From Stutzerimonas decontaminans (GTDB lineage: Bacteria; Pseudomonadota; Gammaproteobacteria; Pseudomonadales; Pseudomonadaceae): a DNA stretch of 64,000 nucleotides. Below the pieces are notes generated by a model. That model had not been told where the DNA came from. It saw only the letters and a list, made by a program, of their open reading frames with translations, and did not search any database. Of this stretch, positions 62,220 through 64,000 are shown piece after piece (position 1 is the first letter of the stretch; every line of letters starts with the position of its first letter). The stretch spans positions 1,612,001 through 1,676,000 of the forward strand of contig NZ_CP007509.1 in the NCBI RefSeq assembly GCF_000661915.1, written 5' to 3'. The translations under genes and the position numbers were made by a program.

Positions 62220-63614
62220 ATGACCGCTGAAACGCTGCACACCGGACCGCTCCAGCGCGGTCTGAAGAATCGTCATATCCAACTGATCGCCCTGGGCGGG
62301 GCAATTGGGACGGGGCTGTTCCTGGGGTCGGCCGGGGTTCTGAGAAGTGCCGGGCCATCAATGATCCTGGGTTACGCAATCGGTGGCTTCATTGCTTTTC
62401 TGATCATGCGCCAGCTCGGTGAGATGATCGTCGAGGAGCCTGTGGCAGGATCGTTCAGCCATTTCGCGCACAAATATGGCGGCGGTTATGCGGGGTTTCT
62501 TTCCGGCTGGAATTACTGGGTGCTGTACGTCTTGGTGGGCATGGCCGAGCTTACGGCGGTCGGCAAGTACGTGCAGTTCTGGTGGCCTGATATTCCGACC
62601 TGGGCCACAGCCGCGGCGTTCTTCGTGCTGATCAATCTGATTAATCTCAGCAACGTCAAAGCCTTCGGTGAGGCCGAGTTCTGGTTTGCCATCGTCAAGG
62701 TCGCCGCCATTGTCGGCATGATCCTGCTCGGGCTGTTCCTGCTAGTCAGTGGCCAAGGGGGCGAGCAGGCAAGCATCAGCAACCTATGGACGCACGGCGG
62801 ATTCTTCCCCAATGGCTTCAGTGGCATGCTGCTGGCGTTGGCGATCATCATGTTTTCCTTCGGCGGGCTGGAACTGGTCGGCATCACGGCGGCAGAAGCG
62901 GCCGAGCCAAAAACCGTCATTCCCAGGGCTATCAATCAGGTCGTGTATCGCATACTGATCTTTTACATCGGTGCGCTGACGGTGCTGCTGGCGCTTTACC
63001 CTTGGGATGCGTTGCTGTTGACGCTGGGTACGGCGGGCGATCCTTACAGTGGCAGCCCCTTCGTGCAGATATTTTCGCTGATCGGCAGCGATACGGCGGC
63101 GCACCTGCTGAACTTTGTCGTGCTGACTGCAGCGCTGTCGGTCTATAACAGTGGCGTGTATTGCAACAGCCGAATGTTGTACGGCCTGGCAGAGCAGGGC
63201 GATGCACCGCGCAGCCTTATGAAAATCAACTCCCGCGGTGTGCCGGTTCTCGCGGTCGGGGTGTCGGCATTGGTGACGCTGCTTTGCGTGGGGGTGAACT
63301 ACCTGTTCCCACAAGGTGCGCTCGAACTGCTGATGTCCCTTGCGGTGGCTGCGCTGGTTATCAACTGGGCGATGATCAGTCTTGCGCATCTGAAATTTCG
63401 TCGTGCCATGCAACGCCAAGGCGTTGAGCCGAGCTTCAAGGCGTTCTGGTTCCCACTGAGCAATTACCTATGCCTAGCCTTCGTCTGCGGGATCCTGATC
63501 ATCATGCTATGGCTGCCCGGCATCCGCATGTCGGTATTCGCCATTCCGGTCTGGGTCGGGTTTCTCTGGCTGTGCTACCGGCTGCGGGCTCGTTTGCTGG
63601 CGAAAGCGGTATAA
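62220..63614 (+). CDS. aroP: Aromatic amino acid permease AroP
   Basis: A 464-aa APC-family permease with about 12 helices. It is very like E. coli AroP along its length: LKRGLKNRHIQLIALGG-type start, GGAIGTGLFLGSA (helix 1 substrate loop), EEPVAGSFSHFAHKY, MFSFGGLELVGITAAEA and ALSVYNSGVYCNSRMLYGLA. It probably imports Phe, Tyr and Trp with protons. AAGGTGG precedes ATG 62220. In P. aeruginosa the aroP1 gene lies beside nqrA as I recall; here it sits after tatD. Confidence 0.92.
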   Translation: MTAETLHTGPLQRGLKNRHIQLIALGGAIGTGLFLGSAGVLRSAGPSMILGYAIGGFIAFLIMRQLGEMIVEEPVAGSFSHFAHKYGGGYAGFLSGWNYWVLYVLVGMAELTAVGKYVQFWWPDIPTWATAAAFFVLINLINLSNVKAFGEAEFWFAIVKVAAIVGMILLGLFLLVSGQGGEQASISNLWTHGGFFPNGFSGMLLALAIIMFSFGGLELVGITAAEAAEPKTVIPRAINQVVYRILIFYIGALTVLLALYPWDALLLTLGTAGDPYSGSPFVQIFSLIGSDTAAHLLNFVVLTAALSVYNSGVYCNSRMLYGLAEQGDAPRSLMKINSRGVPVLAVGVSALVTLLCVGVNYLFPQGALELLMSLAVAALVINWAMISLAHLKFRRAMQRQGVEPSFKAFWFPLSNYLCLAFVCGILIIMLWLPGIRMSVFAIPVWVGFLWLCYRLRARLLAKAV

Positions 63615-63636
63615 GCGTTTCACGGCGAGCGCGGAC

Positions 63637-63744
63637 AAAAAAAACCCGGTTTCCTGAGAAGCCGGGCCAAGACCATTAGGAGTATGAAATCGCAATCCTA
63701 GCGACCTCATCTGGCTGGGTAGTGGGGGGATTGCCCGGCCAGTT
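63637..63744 (-). ncRNA. rgsA: Small RNA, probably RgsA (P16)
   Basis: On the minus strand a -10-like GCTAATACTT (TAATAC at 63756-63751, C at -13 as in sigma-S promoters) predicts a start at 63744. The end is a textbook terminator: CCCGG (63664-63668 region) and CCGGG (63645-63649) with a U8 tail (63637-63644). The ~108-nt RNA carries UUUCAUACUCCUAAUGG (63690-63673), an anti-Shine-Dalgarno-like segment. In P. aeruginosa the RpoS-dependent Hfq-binding sRNA RgsA lies beside tatD (recalled), which supports the name. Here aroP separates it from tatD. No ORF with a start signal fits this segment. Confidence 0.65.
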
Positions 63745-63836
63745 ACTCAAGTATTAGCGCTGCATCTGCACCCTGCAGGCGCATTTGCACGATTCTTAAA
63801 CGCATTTGGAATACATGTCTCAGTGGTTGATCGCCA

Positions 63837-64000
63837 TCAGTGCGCAGCCATGTCCCGTAGCAAAGCAAGCGTTTCTTCGACCACCCGTTCTGGGGTGTAA
63901 AAATGTGGCGAGAAGCGGATACCCCCCCCACGCATTGCGCATACCACCTGTTCTGCTTTGAGTCGTTCGAACAGCTCGGCATTTTTCCAGCCCTCGAGAC
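63837..64000 (-). CDS. Class V aminotransferase-fold PLP enzyme, C-terminal part (cut by window edge)
   Basis: The minus-strand frame ending at the TGA of 63837-63839 is open to the window end and reads, near its C-terminus, VVCAMRGGGIRFSPHFYTPE and then a short helix ending LLRDMAAH. GGGIRFSPHFYT is typical of the end of class V aminotransferase/cysteine desulfurase-like proteins. The active-site lysine is outside the window, so the substrate cannot be named. An eight-C run (63922-63929) codes for the glycines. Confidence 0.75.
   Translation of the reverse strand, partial: LEGWKNAELFERLKAEQVVCAMRGGGIRFSPHFYTPERVVEETLALLRDMAAH

Overview
The window is about 64 kb of GC-rich gammaproteobacterial chromosome. 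Gene content, GC-biased codons, frequent GTG/TTG starts and gene order all fit Pseudomonas sensu lato. The Na+-NQR operon, the comEC(comA)-exbB pair and the ligase-associated repair cluster make a P. stutzeri-group (Stutzerimonas) chromosome most likely. That assignment comes from recalled gene order, not from a search. No phage, IS element, CRISPR array, rRNA or tRNA was seen.

Layout. (1) 1-5.7 kb: end of cysM, then rlmD, relA, mazG and a DUF2058 gene, with hairpin-forming repeats on both sides of mazG. (2) 5.7-17.4 kb: a more accessory stretch. It holds a possible small proline-rich protein, an erythromycin-esterase-like protein, a small acidic unknown protein, the four-gene ligase-associated DNA repair operon on the minus strand (Exo-ligase-Lhr-core helicase-PdeM), an unnamed Pro/Ala-rich protein and a SNF2 helicase. 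(3) 17.4-23 kb: csiV and mfd on the minus strand, divergent from a long-form gap. (4) 23-32 kb: nqrABCDEF-apbE-nqrM, a complete sodium-pumping NADH dehydrogenase with its flavin-transfer and maturation factors, then sthA. (5) 32-44.5 kb: a minus-strand trio (PilZ protein, exported protein, GDPD), lolCDE, a DUF2062 gene, comEC, and the exbB-exbD-lpxK-trm112-kdsB-phosphatase-murB envelope/competence run. (6) 44.5-51.8 kb: rne with a long leader, divergent rluC-HAD-sppA, then maf. (7) 51.9-62 kb: the lipid cluster yceD-rpmF-plsX-fabD-fabG-acpP-fabF-pabC-mltG-tmk-holB-pilZ-tatD. (8) 62.2-64 kb: aroP, a small-RNA gene that looks like RgsA, and the end of an aminotransferase gene.

Most interesting signal. 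The putative sRNA at 63637-63744 (minus strand) carries a segment complementary to the ribosome-binding sites of acpP (14 bp in three blocks) and fabF (12 bp in two blocks), two adjacent fatty-acid genes in this same window. RgsA has been reported to repress acpP in P. aeruginosa; the fabF match suggests wider control. Other signals are predicted leaderless or near-leaderless mRNAs for rluC and yceD, a predicted ~500-nt rne leader, an attenuator-like set of mutually exclusive pairings between fabG and acpP, REP-like palindromes inside the repair operon, and an in-frame TGA just upstream of the SNF2 helicase.
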